A stretch of DNA of 6,822 nucleotides from a bacterium. Its GTDB lineage: Bacteria; Krumholzibacteriota; Krumholzibacteria; LZORAL124-64-63. Both the position numbers and the translations under genes were made by a program. Positions 1 to 5,898 of the stretch are shown piece by piece. A model generated the notes under the pieces. It was given only the letters and a program-made list of their open reading frames with translations. It was not told where the DNA came from and ran no database searches. The stretch lies in contig JAASSM010000095.1 in NCBI GenBank assembly GCA_021767885.1, forward strand, positions 1 through 6,822, written 5' to 3'. The stretch's first letter is position 1. Each line of letters opens with the position of its first letter.

Positions 1-936
1 CCGCGCCGCATCGTCTTCGCCGAGGGCGAGGACGACCGCGTGCTCGAGGCCTGCCGCATCCTCAGCGACGAGGGCATGGCCCGCCCCATCCTGCTCGGCG
101 ATCCCGAGCGCATCGCGCGCGGCGCCGAGGTGGTGGGCCTGAACCTCGACCAGGTCACCCTGAAGAACCCCCGCGACTGCCCGAACATCGAGGACATGGC
201 GCGCATGCTCCACAACGACCGCGCGCGCAAGGGCTACGACTTCGCCAAGGCGCGCCGGCTGGTGGAGCGCCCGGTGCATCACGGCGTGATGATGCTGCGC
301 ACCGGCGAGGCGGACGGCATGGTCTGCGGCGCCGAGCGCAGCTACGTGGACACCATCCGCGTGATCATGCCGCTGTCCGAGCGCGAGCCCGGCGTGGCCC
401 GGGTGGTGGGCGTGCACGTGATGCTGGTGGGCGAGCGGGTGTTCGTCTTCGCCGACACCACGCTGAACATCGACCCCAGCGCCCGCGAGCTGGCCGACAT
501 CGCCGTGATCGCCGCCCGCGTCGCGCGCCACTTCGGCCTCGATCCGGTGGTGGCCATGCTGTCGTTCTCCAACTTCGGCGACAACCCCCACCCGGCCACG
601 CGCAAGGTGCGCGAGGCGGTCCGCATCCTCAACAGCGAGCACCCGGAGCTGCGCGCCGACGGCGAGATGCACGCGGACGTGGCCCTGGCCGCGGACATGT
701 GCGGCAAGTCGGTGCCCGACTGCCAGGTGGACGGCGACGCCAACGTCCTGATCTTCCCCGACCTGCAGAGCGCCAACATCGCCTTCAAGCTGGTGGGCCA
801 GCTCGCCGACTGCGTCACCATCGGCCCGCTGCTCTATGGCCTGAAGCAGCCCATCAACATCGTGTCGGCGCGCTCGTCGGTGTCGGAGATCGTGAACATG
901 GGCGCGCTGTCTGGGTACGAGGTGGGGCGGGCCTAG
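1..936 (+). CDS. maeB: NADP-dependent malic enzyme, C-terminal phosphotransacetylase-like domain (5' end outside window)
   Basis: The reading frame is open from the first base to the TAG at 934-936, giving about 311 residues; the start lies upstream. What is visible matches the phosphate acetyl/butyryltransferase fold fused to the C terminus of large (about 750 aa) MaeB malic enzymes, which decarboxylate malate to pyruvate in the cytoplasm with NADP+. Seen in order: RRIVFAEGEDDRVLEA at the domain start, RARKGYDFAKARRL, the GEADGMVCG segment, FADTTLNIDPSARELADIA, VAMLSFSNFGDNPHP, DGEMHADVAL, DANVLIFPDLQSANIAFKL and a closing SSVSEIVNMGALSG. These are the conserved blocks of the family. In MaeB the domain is generally regulatory, sensing acetyl-CoA, rather than catalytic; that is family knowledge and not shown here. 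A stand-alone phosphotransacetylase (Pta) cannot be excluded because the N-terminal malic domain is not in the window, but the TLNIDP/SFSNFG blocks fit MaeB better. A hairpin 42 nt after the stop probably ends its transcript. Confidence 0.87.
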   Translation, partial: PRRIVFAEGEDDRVLEACRILSDEGMARPILLGDPERIARGAEVVGLNLDQVTLKNPRDCPNIEDMARMLHNDRARKGYDFAKARRLVERPVHHGVMMLRTGEADGMVCGAERSYVDTIRVIMPLSEREPGVARVVGVHVMLVGERVFVFADTTLNIDPSARELADIAVIAARVARHFGLDPVVAMLSFSNFGDNPHPATRKVREAVRILNSEHPELRADGEMHADVALAADMCGKSVPDCQVDGDANVLIFPDLQSANIAFKLVGQLADCVTIGPLLYGLKQPINIVSARSSVSEIVNMGALSGYEVGRA

Positions 937-978
937 GCCGGCTCTCCTTGCCAGGCGGTCCGTGATCTGGGACCATGA

Positions 979-1012
979 GCGGGCGCGGGAGACACCGATC
1001 TCTCGCGCCCGC
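979..1012 (+). terminator. Strong hairpin after maeB, terminator-like, no U-tract
   Basis: Arms of 14 nt, GCGGGCGCGGGAGA (979-992) and TCTCTCGCGCCCGC (999-1012), pair along their whole length with a single G-U wobble and a 6-nt loop CACCGA. It starts 42 nt after the malic enzyme stop and ends 41 nt before the next start codon. No T-run follows, so it would be a non-canonical intrinsic terminator, a transcript-end stabiliser, or a 5'-leader structure of the downstream kinase gene. Confidence 0.6.
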
Positions 1013-1042
1013 GCCGCGAGGTGCCGGAGGGAGATCGGCCGC

Positions 1043-1048
1043 GGGGAG
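1043..1048 (+). promoter_or_regulatory. Ribosome binding site deciding the kinase start
   Basis: GGGGAG lies 5 nt before the ATG at 1054. The alternative in-frame GTG at 1021 has no comparable purine run and sits just after the 3' arm of the 979-1012 hairpin, so the ATG is preferred. Against this choice, the shorter form lacks basic residues before the hydrophobic segment, whereas the GTG form would supply two Arg. Confidence 0.5.
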
Positions 1049-1053
1049 CATCC

Positions 1054-3714
1054 ATGGTCCCAGGAATCATCGCCGCGTTTGTGATCGCGGCCACGCTGCC
1101 GGCCACCGGCGTGGCGCTCGCTGGCTCGCTCGTCGGCGCCGGCACGGCCCCGTCGGCGGCCACGGACACCACGGCGTCAGCCGCCGCCCCGGCCGCCGGC
1201 ACCACCGCGCACCGGCCCGGGGCCACCGCCGCCGCGCCGCCCGACACCACGGTCCCGGCGTACCCCGTCTCCACTCACTCCCTGCCCGGCCTGCGCTACC
1301 AGGCCCACGACCACCCCGGCCCCGTCCTGTCCTGGCGCCAGGCACGACACCGCGGGTCCCCCTTCAGCCTGGCCGACGTCGACGGCGATGGCCGCCCCGA
1401 GCTCGTGTCCCAGATGCGCGAGGGCATCCTGCTGCGCCGCCATGACGGACTGGCGCCGGTCACGCTGGACCAGTTCAACCTCCCGCCCGGATACGTCGCC
1501 GAGATTCCCACCGCCGACATCATCGCCTTCGACGCCCGGGCCGACGGCACCGACGAGGTCGCCGTGGTGGCGCCCCACCAGGATGGCACCCACTGGCGCC
1601 TGTGGATCATCGACCTCGTGGGCCAGCGCGTCCTCGGCGACATGACCCTGCCCGCGTTGCCGGGCCGCCGCCGCGACGGCGTCTGGGATGGCGCCTACAT
1701 CCCCCTCGGCAGCGTCTCGCCGCCGGGCGCGAAACGCCCCCTGCTCGTCCTGCTGCGCACCGTGGGCCACGACATCCACGGCCGCGGCGTCCTCGCCATC
1801 GACCCCCTCGCCGCCGAGGTGGTCTGGCAGCGGAACCTCGATGGCCGACCCCACGGCTACTGCTCGCTGGTGGACGACCTCGACGGTGACGGCCACGAGG
1901 AGATCGTGGTGGGGACGGCGGCCGTCAACAACCTCGAGGGTCGACGCCTCTATGGCGCCAGCGACGACAGCAGCCGCGTGCTCGTGCTGGAGGCCGACGG
2001 GCGCACGCGCTGGCAGCGCGCCTTCGGCGGCCCGGGCTCCGGCCTGTACACGGCCGCCACGGATCTCGATGGCCGCCCCGGGAAGGAGGTGGTCGTCTCC
2101 AGCGGCAACACCGACCCCTCGCTCCCGTCCGTCTGCGTCCTGGATGCTGACGGCCGCATGCTGGCGCAGTACGGTCGGGACCGTCGGCGAGCCGGCGTGC
2201 TCGCGGTGCTCACCGCCCCCGACGCGCCCACGCGGCTGGCGGTCCGCTACACCGACCTGCACATCGATCTGCTCGGCTGGCGCGACGGCGCCCTCGTCCG
2301 GCTGGGTGCCCGCACGGTCAACCGCGAGCAGAACGGCCTGGTGGCGCTGGACGTGCTGCCGACGGAGCCGGGCCAGGAGGCGGTGATCGTCGGCGGAGGC
2401 CAGGTCCTGGTCTGCGACCGCGACCTACGGACCCTGGCCGGCGTGCGCCTGGACGCGGTGGCCAGCCGACCGTTCGCCATGGTCTGGCCCGTCGAGCCGG
2501 ACCTGGCGATCTTCCTCCCCTACGCACCCACCGCACGGCCCGTCGTCTTCGCCCCCGCTCCGCGACAGCTCCACCCCGCCTGGTTCGCCGGCAGCGGCCT
2601 GCTCGCCCTGGGCACCGCGGGCCTGTGGTGGCGCCGCCGGACGCACCGCCGCGCCGGCCGCGTGGAGACCGACCCGGTGGTCCTCCGCGAGCTCCGCCTG
2701 CAGCTCCTCGCCCGCCTCGCCAAGGGCGGTCACGAGAAGATCGGCGCCCTGCAGGCCCTGCGCCGGCTGGTCTGGCGTCTGGACGCGGAGGTGGCCCAGG
2801 CCGCGGCGGCCGCCGGCGTCGGCGCGGGTTCCGGGGCTGGCCCCGGCGCGGGTTCCGGCGCTGGTTCCGGCGCTGGCGTCGGCTCCGGAACCCGCGCTGA
2901 GGCCGGAGACGGAGCCGGCGCTGGCCCCGGCGCCCCTGGCGGGGCCGTGGCGTCCCGGCGCGCCGCCGACCGCCTCGCGCCCGCCCTCGCCACCCTCACC
3001 GACGACACCATCCCCCGCCTGCGCGAGATCCTGGTCCTCGGCCGCCGCACCGGCGCCCCCACCCACCTCCTGAACACCGGCGCCGACATCCTGGACGACC
3101 TCGCCGCCCTCCCCGCCGATGCCCACCGCGGCCTGCCTCATCTGCACGACCGCGCCACCACCCTCGCCCGCGAGGCCGAGGCCACCCTCCAGCGTCTGCG
3201 CCGCGCCGTGGAGTCCAACTTCCGCAGCGACCTCGCCGCCTGCTTCGCCCGCGTCCTGGCCGCCCAGCAGGAGACTCTCGACACGCTGGGCATCACGGTC
3301 GTCCTGCCTCCGGCGCCAGGCGGCGGGTCCGCGCCGGACGACGGACCGGCGCCCGCCGGGGGGCCCTGGGTGGCCATGGACTCGCAGGACGTGGAGTTCG
3401 TCCTCGACAACCTGGTGGGCAACGCCGCCCGCGCCATGGAGGACGCCGCCGTGCGCCGCCTGGTGATCGCCTGGGATCAGCCGGGCAACCAGGTGATCTG
3501 CACCGTCACCGACACCGGCCTGGGCATCGCCCCGGAGGATCACGAGGCGATCTTCGAGGACGGCTGGAGCGACCGCCCCGGTGGCGGCTACGGCCTGGCC
3601 CGCTCCCGCCGCGACCTCCACCTCCACGGCGGCAACCTGCGTGTCCTGGAGAGCCGCGCCGGCCACGGCACCACCTTCGAGCTGACCCTCCCGGCCGCCG
3701 GACCACCGGCGTAG
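1054..3714 (+). CDS. Membrane histidine-kinase-like protein with exported FG-GAP beta-propeller sensor
   Basis: 886 residues from the ATG at 1054 (897 if the GTG at 1021 is used). Residues 1-30 form an export signal or anchor, followed by an Ala/Thr/Pro-rich tether to about 85. Residues 95-500 carry FG-GAP/VCBS blades: DVDGDGRPE (108-116), FDARADGTDEVAVV (about 158-171), DLDGDGHEE (275-283), DLDGRPGKEVVV (about 337-348) and a degenerate blade near 430-457. The Asp-x-Asp-Gly-Asp-Gly loops are typical Ca2+ ligands. One transmembrane helix (about 510-526, WFAGSGLLALGTAGLWW) is followed by an RRR stop-transfer. The cytoplasmic part has HEKIGALQALRRL with H560 as possible phosphoacceptor, a Gly/Ala/Ser-rich linker (about 582-630), a helical stretch (635-755) and a HATPase_c domain: N box DNLVGNAARAM (785-795), G1 DTGLGIA (820-826), EDGWSDRPGGGYGLA as F/G2 box (to 849) and GTTFELTLP at the end. 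ATP binding is well supported. Phosphotransfer is inferred, since the His motif is atypical. No response regulator is adjacent. The gene converges with the anti-sigma gene downstream. Confidence 0.85.
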   Translation: MVPGIIAAFVIAATLPATGVALAGSLVGAGTAPSAATDTTASAAAPAAGTTAHRPGATAAAPPDTTVPAYPVSTHSLPGLRYQAHDHPGPVLSWRQARHRGSPFSLADVDGDGRPELVSQMREGILLRRHDGLAPVTLDQFNLPPGYVAEIPTADIIAFDARADGTDEVAVVAPHQDGTHWRLWIIDLVGQRVLGDMTLPALPGRRRDGVWDGAYIPLGSVSPPGAKRPLLVLLRTVGHDIHGRGVLAIDPLAAEVVWQRNLDGRPHGYCSLVDDLDGDGHEEIVVGTAAVNNLEGRRLYGASDDSSRVLVLEADGRTRWQRAFGGPGSGLYTAATDLDGRPGKEVVVSSGNTDPSLPSVCVLDADGRMLAQYGRDRRRAGVLAVLTAPDAPTRLAVRYTDLHIDLLGWRDGALVRLGARTVNREQNGLVALDVLPTEPGQEAVIVGGGQVLVCDRDLRTLAGVRLDAVASRPFAMVWPVEPDLAIFLPYAPTARPVVFAPAPRQLHPAWFAGSGLLALGTAGLWWRRRTHRRAGRVETDPVVLRELRLQLLARLAKGGHEKIGALQALRRLVWRLDAEVAQAAAAAGVGAGSGAGPGAGSGAGSGAGVGSGTRAEAGDGAGAGPGAPGGAVASRRAADRLAPALATLTDDTIPRLREILVLGRRTGAPTHLLNTGADILDDLAALPADAHRGLPHLHDRATTLAREAEATLQRLRRAVESNFRSDLAACFARVLAAQQETLDTLGITVVLPPAPGGGSAPDDGPAPAGGPWVAMDSQDVEFVLDNLVGNAARAMEDAAVRRLVIAWDQPGNQVICTVTDTGLGIAPEDHEAIFEDGWSDRPGGGYGLARSRRDLHLHGGNLRVLESRAGHGTTFELTLPAAGPPA
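2818..2938 (+). repeat. Degenerate tandem repeat encoding a Gly/Ala/Ser linker within the kinase gene
   Basis: Imperfect short repeats built from GGCGCGGGTTCCGG (exact at 2821-2834 and 2845-2858) and GCTGGTTCCGGC variants encode alternating Gly-Ala-Gly-Ser residues. The frame is preserved. The linker separates the helix bearing H560 from the helical segment leading to the ATPase domain. Such repeats can change length by slippage. Confidence 0.75.
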
Positions 3715-3721
3715 GACCGCG

Positions 3722-3739
3722 GCGTCGGGCCGCCGACGC
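3722..3739 (+). terminator. GC hairpin just after the kinase stop codon
   Basis: GCGTCGG (3722-3728) and CCGACGC (3733-3739) form a perfect 7-bp stem with a 4-nt loop, 7 nt after the TAG of the kinase gene. No T-run follows. Its position fits a transcript-ending hairpin. Confidence 0.45.
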
Positions 3740-3919
3740 AGGAGCGCGACTCCGGAACGCCGCGGTAGATTCCCGATCCCGGACGACCGACCGACCCGGC
3801 GGGGCTCCTGCCCGGTCTCTCCCCGCGCGGCCGCCGAGCGCCCCCCTGGCCCACCGGACCCGGGCGACCATTCAGAAACGCAAACAACCCAGGACATCCC
3901 AGCAACAGTGGTCCCGATC

Positions 3920-3990
3920 CTGGATCATATTTGCACCAGAGTATTGTCCAGGTACACCGCGGTGTACCTCCAGCCACCTCTGGATCAAAT
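3920..3990. repeat. Direct repeat CTGGATCAWAT, copies 60 bp apart
   Basis: CTGGATCATAT (3920-3930) and CTGGATCAAAT (3980-3990) match at 10 of 11 positions and begin exactly 60 bp apart. They bracket the palindrome at 3950-3969. The first copy also belongs to the small inverted repeat GATCC-T-GGATC (3916-3926). Confidence 0.5.
3950..3969. promoter_or_regulatory. Perfect 20-bp palindrome, possible operator
   Basis: AGGTACACCGCGGTGTACCT reads identically on both strands, with no interruption. It could form an 8-bp stem with a CGCG loop in RNA, but there is no T-run on either side, so a dimeric DNA-binding protein site is at least as likely as a bidirectional terminator. It lies in the AT-richer island between two converging genes. 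Protein partner unknown. Confidence 0.5.
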
Positions 3991-4034
3991 CCCCCCGAGC
4001 GCGCGACCGGCGTGATCGCGATGAGGCCGCGCCT

Positions 4035-4098
4035 GGCGCGGCGAGGCGGCAAGGCGGCACTCGGCGCGGCGAGACGGCAAGGCGGCAAGACGGCAAGG
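4035..4098. repeat. Short tandem repeats (8-bp and 28-bp periods)
   Basis: A 25-bp segment at 4035-4059 recurs at 4063-4087 with one difference (G to A), a 28-bp period. Within and after it, the 8-bp unit AGRCGGCA is iterated, continuing to about 4098. It lies 26 bp beyond the 3' end of the anti-sigma gene. It may be simple slippage-generated sequence. Confidence 0.7.
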
Positions 4099-4123
4099 CT
4101 GCGCTGATCCGTCGCCGGCCCGC

Positions 4124-5026
4124 TCAGTCGCGCACCCGCACCGTCCGCTGCAGGACGGTGGCGCCATCGAGGGCGAGGGTCAGGTCGTACTCGGCGGCGG
4201 CGAGATCGGCGGTGGGGACCAGGAAGCTGAAGACGCCGAGGTCGGCGTTCCAGGCCGCGCTGGCCGGGCCGGTCCAGGCATGGGCCACCACGCCGTCGCG
4301 GCGCAGCTGGAGTGCGGCCGTCAGCTGGGCCGGCTCGGCCAGGGGTTCGGCGGCCACCATCACCGTCACGGTGGGGGCCCCGGCGAGCGACACCGCCGGC
4401 ACGTCCGCCACGGCCCCGCGCACCACGGACGCCACCCACAGGGTGCGGGTGGCTCCCACTCCGGCGGACTGGCCCGGCTCGCCCGGCTGGCCCGGCTGGC
4501 CCGGCTGGCCCGGCTGGCCCAGCTGGCCGGGCAGGCCCAGCTGGCCCGGCCCCACCGGCGCGCGCCAGGCGGGCGATAGCAGCAGCATGAGCGCCACCGC
4601 CAGGGCCGCGCCCATGAGGAAAGGCGCGCCGCCGCGGCGCCAGCGGACATGGTCGCGCAGCCAGCGCCAGGACGCCCCCAGGGCCCCCGCCGATCCGGCG
4701 GACCGGCGGCCGGCGAGGTCCTCCCGCGTGCCGCGCGTGGCGGTCACCGTGTCGCGGCAGGAGGGACAGGAGACGGCGTGGGCGGCGGTCTCGGGGTCGG
4801 CGGCGTCGGGATCGAGGGCGAAGGTGACGAGCTGATCGGAGTCGGGGTGGCCGAAGATGGCGCCGCCGGCCAGCCGGAGCAGGCGCTGGGCCTGCTGCAG
4901 CCAGGCGGCGAGGCTGGTCAGCTCGGGGTCGGCCGCGACGGCGGCCTCGACCTGGGCCCGCTGATGGGGATCGAGGCGACCGAGCACGTAGTCCGTCAGC
5001 AGGGGGGCCGCGTCGCGCGATTCCAT
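4124..5026 (-). CDS. Transmembrane zinc-finger anti-sigma factor with collagen-like linker
   Basis: 300 residues, ATG at 5026 with GGAGAG 5 nt upstream; stop TGA at 4124-4126. The cytoplasmic half contains two anti-sigma-like helical units: residues 8-45 (LLTDYVLGRLDPHQRAQVEA, RskA-like but without Cys) and residues 58-95, with H60 and the H83-x3-C87-x2-C90 zinc motif (AAHAVSCPSC) of ZAS-type anti-sigma factors. A transmembrane helix (about 134-151) is followed by Gly-X-Y triplets (about 161-187, mainly GQP), which resemble a short collagen-like spacer, and an extracytoplasmic beta-rich domain (195-300) of no family I recognise. The family role is to hold an ECF sigma factor inactive at the membrane until a signal releases it. 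The obvious partner is the sigma factor transcribed divergently from 5356. The divergent arrangement is unusual, because anti-sigma genes normally follow the sigma gene in one operon. The only earlier in-frame ATG near the start (at 5053) lies upstream of the predicted transcription start, which supports 5026. Confidence 0.82.
   Translation of the reverse strand: MESRDAAPLLTDYVLGRLDPHQRAQVEAAVAADPELTSLAAWLQQAQRLLRLAGGAIFGHPDSDQLVTFALDPDAADPETAAHAVSCPSCRDTVTATRGTREDLAGRRSAGSAGALGASWRWLRDHVRWRRGGAPFLMGAALAVALMLLLSPAWRAPVGPGQLGLPGQLGQPGQPGQPGQPGEPGQSAGVGATRTLWVASVVRGAVADVPAVSLAGAPTVTVMVAAEPLAEPAQLTAALQLRRDGVVAHAWTGPASAAWNADLGVFSFLVPTADLAAAEYDLTLALDGATVLQRTVRVRD
4466..4546 (-). repeat. 9-bp tandem repeat encoding Gly-X-Y triplets in the anti-sigma gene
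   Basis: On the minus strand CCAGCCGGG-type units are repeated in frame (on the plus strand CCCGGCTGG), giving GQL, GLP, GQP (several), GEP and GQS triplets. The repeat lies immediately outside the transmembrane helix, so it encodes a periplasmic spacer. With so few triplets a stable triple helix is doubtful. Confidence 0.8.
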
Positions 5027-5031
5027 GACAG

Positions 5032-5037
5032 CTCTCC
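5032..5037 (-). promoter_or_regulatory. Ribosome binding site of the anti-sigma gene
   Basis: GGAGAG on the minus strand, 5 nt from the ATG at 5026; this fixes the start at the residue run MESRDAAP and excludes the longer upstream extension of the frame. Confidence 0.65.
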
Positions 5038-5055
5038 GTCGTTCGGGGCGCATGG

Positions 5056-5084
5056 AGCATAGACCTCCAGGTCCTGCGAGCCAA
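5056..5084 (-). promoter_or_regulatory. Candidate promoter of the anti-sigma gene, with operator-like palindrome in its spacer
   Basis: On the minus strand TTGGCT (5084-5079) and TATGCT (5061-5056) are 17 bp apart, each 4 of 6 to the housekeeping consensus. Transcription would start about 23 nt before the ATG at 5026. GACCT-CC-AGGTC (5062-5073) lies between the two hexamers, where a bound protein could block RNA polymerase. Confidence 0.4.
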
Positions 5085-5292
5085 CCGGTTTGCGCGGATG
5101 ATCCGTCGTCGGCAGCGGGCCCGCCCGATCCTCCCAGCCATCGGGCGATCGAAGCGTGTCGCGATATGGGTCCCCATGTGATCGATGTGGGCGGACCCGC
5201 TGCTTCCCCCAACCCGAGTCGTCGGTTTCTCCGTCCGATCACCCGTTCCGTCGCGGGTCCCCCGCGACCGTTTAGGAAAAACCTTCCTGACG

Positions 5293-5321
5293 TTGACCAC
5301 CGTCCGGGCGCCACGTAATCT
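5293..5321 (+). promoter_or_regulatory. Candidate promoter of the sigma gene
   Basis: TTGACC (5293-5298, 5 of 6 to the -35 consensus) and TAATCT (5316-5321, only 3 of 6 to the -10) have the ideal 17-bp spacing, predicting a leader of about 27 nt. The inverted repeat AGGAA-N5-TTCCT (5274-5288) lies just upstream. An alternative ECF-type reading, AAAAC at 5278-5282 with CGTC at 5301-5304, would imply autoregulation but fits less well. Confidence 0.4.
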
Positions 5322-5335
5322 GGGCGGACCATCCT

Positions 5336-5348
5336 GGGAGGAGGAGGG
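5336..5348 (+). promoter_or_regulatory. Extended ribosome binding site of the sigma gene
   Basis: GGGAGGAGGAGGG ends 7 nt before the ATG at 5356. It offers several overlapping anti-16S matches and suggests efficient translation; it decides the start over the longer upstream open frame. Confidence 0.75.
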
Positions 5349-5355
5349 TATCGCG

Positions 5356-5898
5356 ATGGCCACCGGCGCTGGAAATCCCGACGACCTGGTCCGCCGCTTC
5401 CGCACCGGCGAGGCCGACGCCTGCCGCGAGCTCGAGCGGTGGGCCGGCGAGGTGGTGCGCAGCCCGCGCTACGGCATCGCGCCCGCCGACCGCGCCGACC
5501 TCATCCAGGAGACCCTCCGCCAGGCCTGGCAGCAGATGAGCGAGCCGGACTTCCGGATCGACCACAGCGTCCGCGCCCTGATCCACCGCATCGCCATGGC
5601 CCGCTGCGTGGACTGGCTGCGCCGGCGCCGCGTGCAGGTGGAGGTCCAGGAGGATCTGCTGCGCGAGTTCGCCGACCCCACCGAGCGCATGGAACAGGAG
5701 CAGCTCCTGGACCGCCTCCAGCGCGCCCTGCAGGGCATCAAGCCGTTCTGCCGCGACCTGATCCGCCAGCACTTCCACGAGCGCCGCACCTACCCCGAGA
5801 TCGCCGCCGCCACCGGCCGCAACGCCTCCACGCTCCGCGTGCACATGTTCAACTGCCTGAAGGTGCTACGGTCGCTCATGGGCCTGGAGGCGTCGTGA
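5356..5898 (+). CDS. ECF-type RNA polymerase sigma factor
   Basis: 180 residues, the usual size for the ECF (group 4) family, with only sigma-2 and sigma-4 domains. Sigma-2 (about 8-95) contains DDLVRRFRTGEADACREL, the ADLIQETLRQAW core-binding segment (sigma 2.1/2.2 type) and ALIHRIAMARCVDWLRRRR, the -10 recognition and basic region. A short charged linker (DPTERMEQEQLLDRL) leads to sigma-4 (about 113-175), whose helix-turn-helix YPEIAAATGRNASTLRVHMFNCLKVL would read the -35 element. The TGA stop overlaps the GTG start of the next gene (GTGA, 4 nt), so the two are probably one transcript and translationally coupled. The divergent zinc-finger anti-sigma factor is its likely inhibitor (inference from context). 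Promoter specificity cannot be read from sequence alone. The ECF subgroup is not one I can name. Confidence 0.88.
   Translation: MATGAGNPDDLVRRFRTGEADACRELERWAGEVVRSPRYGIAPADRADLIQETLRQAWQQMSEPDFRIDHSVRALIHRIAMARCVDWLRRRRVQVEVQEDLLREFADPTERMEQEQLLDRLQRALQGIKPFCRDLIRQHFHERRTYPEIAAATGRNASTLRVHMFNCLKVLRSLMGLEAS
5886..5898 (+). promoter_or_regulatory. Internal ribosome binding site and GTGA start/stop overlap
   Basis: GGAGG within the last sigma codons, a 4-nt spacer and GTG overlapping the sigma TGA. This is the arrangement expected for coupled translation of the sigma factor and the secreted propeller protein. Confidence 0.6.

Larger units (their letters stand above)
3715..4123. other. Convergent intergenic region, about 410 bp, no convincing gene
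   Basis: Lies between the 3' ends of the kinase gene (+) and the anti-sigma gene (-). It has three parts: a C/G-rich stretch with a hairpin at 3722-3739; a markedly AT-richer island (about 3870-3990) with a perfect palindrome and a spaced direct repeat; and a purine-rich tandem-repeat block (4035-4098). Short open frames on both strands here encode only repeat-derived or Arg/Pro-rich sequence and lack ribosome binding sites, so I call no protein. Confidence 0.7.
5027..5355. other. Divergent control region between anti-sigma and sigma genes, 329 bp
   Basis: Holds a candidate promoter for each direction (below), a GTCGCGGG/CCCGCGAC hairpin at 5250-5268 (8-bp stem, 3-nt loop), the palindromic ATGGG-TC-CCCAT (5166-5177), an AACCGGTT palindrome (5083-5090) and the inverted repeat AGGAA-N5-TTCCT (5274-5288). 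I see no coding potential of its own; open frames crossing it are upstream extensions of the flanking genes. Confidence 0.7.

Noticed and set aside
1177..2262. 361-residue open frame on the minus strand opposite the propeller domain
   Set aside because: Antisense to well-defined FG-GAP blades, with no domain or ribosome binding site of its own.
2425..3897. 490-residue open frame on the minus strand opposite the kinase
   Set aside because: Shadow of the kinase gene, whose own frame has clear HATPase boxes; the antisense product is low-complexity Gly/Ala/Val/Glu.
3950..3969. Palindrome as a classical intrinsic terminator
   Set aside because: No T-run on either strand and only a 4-nt loop; kept as a possible operator instead.
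3872..4096. 74-residue minus-strand frame in the convergent gap
   Set aside because: Its first half is translated tandem repeat and the rest crosses the palindrome; no ribosome binding site and no resemblance to a known protein.
4158..4835. 225-residue plus-strand frame with SPGWPGWPG-type repeats, collagen-like at first sight
   Set aside because: It is the complementary reading of the anti-sigma Gly-X-Y repeat; the minus strand carries the zinc motif, transmembrane helix and ribosome binding site.
3588..5405. 605-residue open frame on the minus strand
   Set aside because: It overlaps the kinase 3' end and the anti-sigma gene in another frame. The product is Arg/Pro/Gly-rich with no recognisable domain, as expected of antisense or offset frames in very GC-rich DNA.
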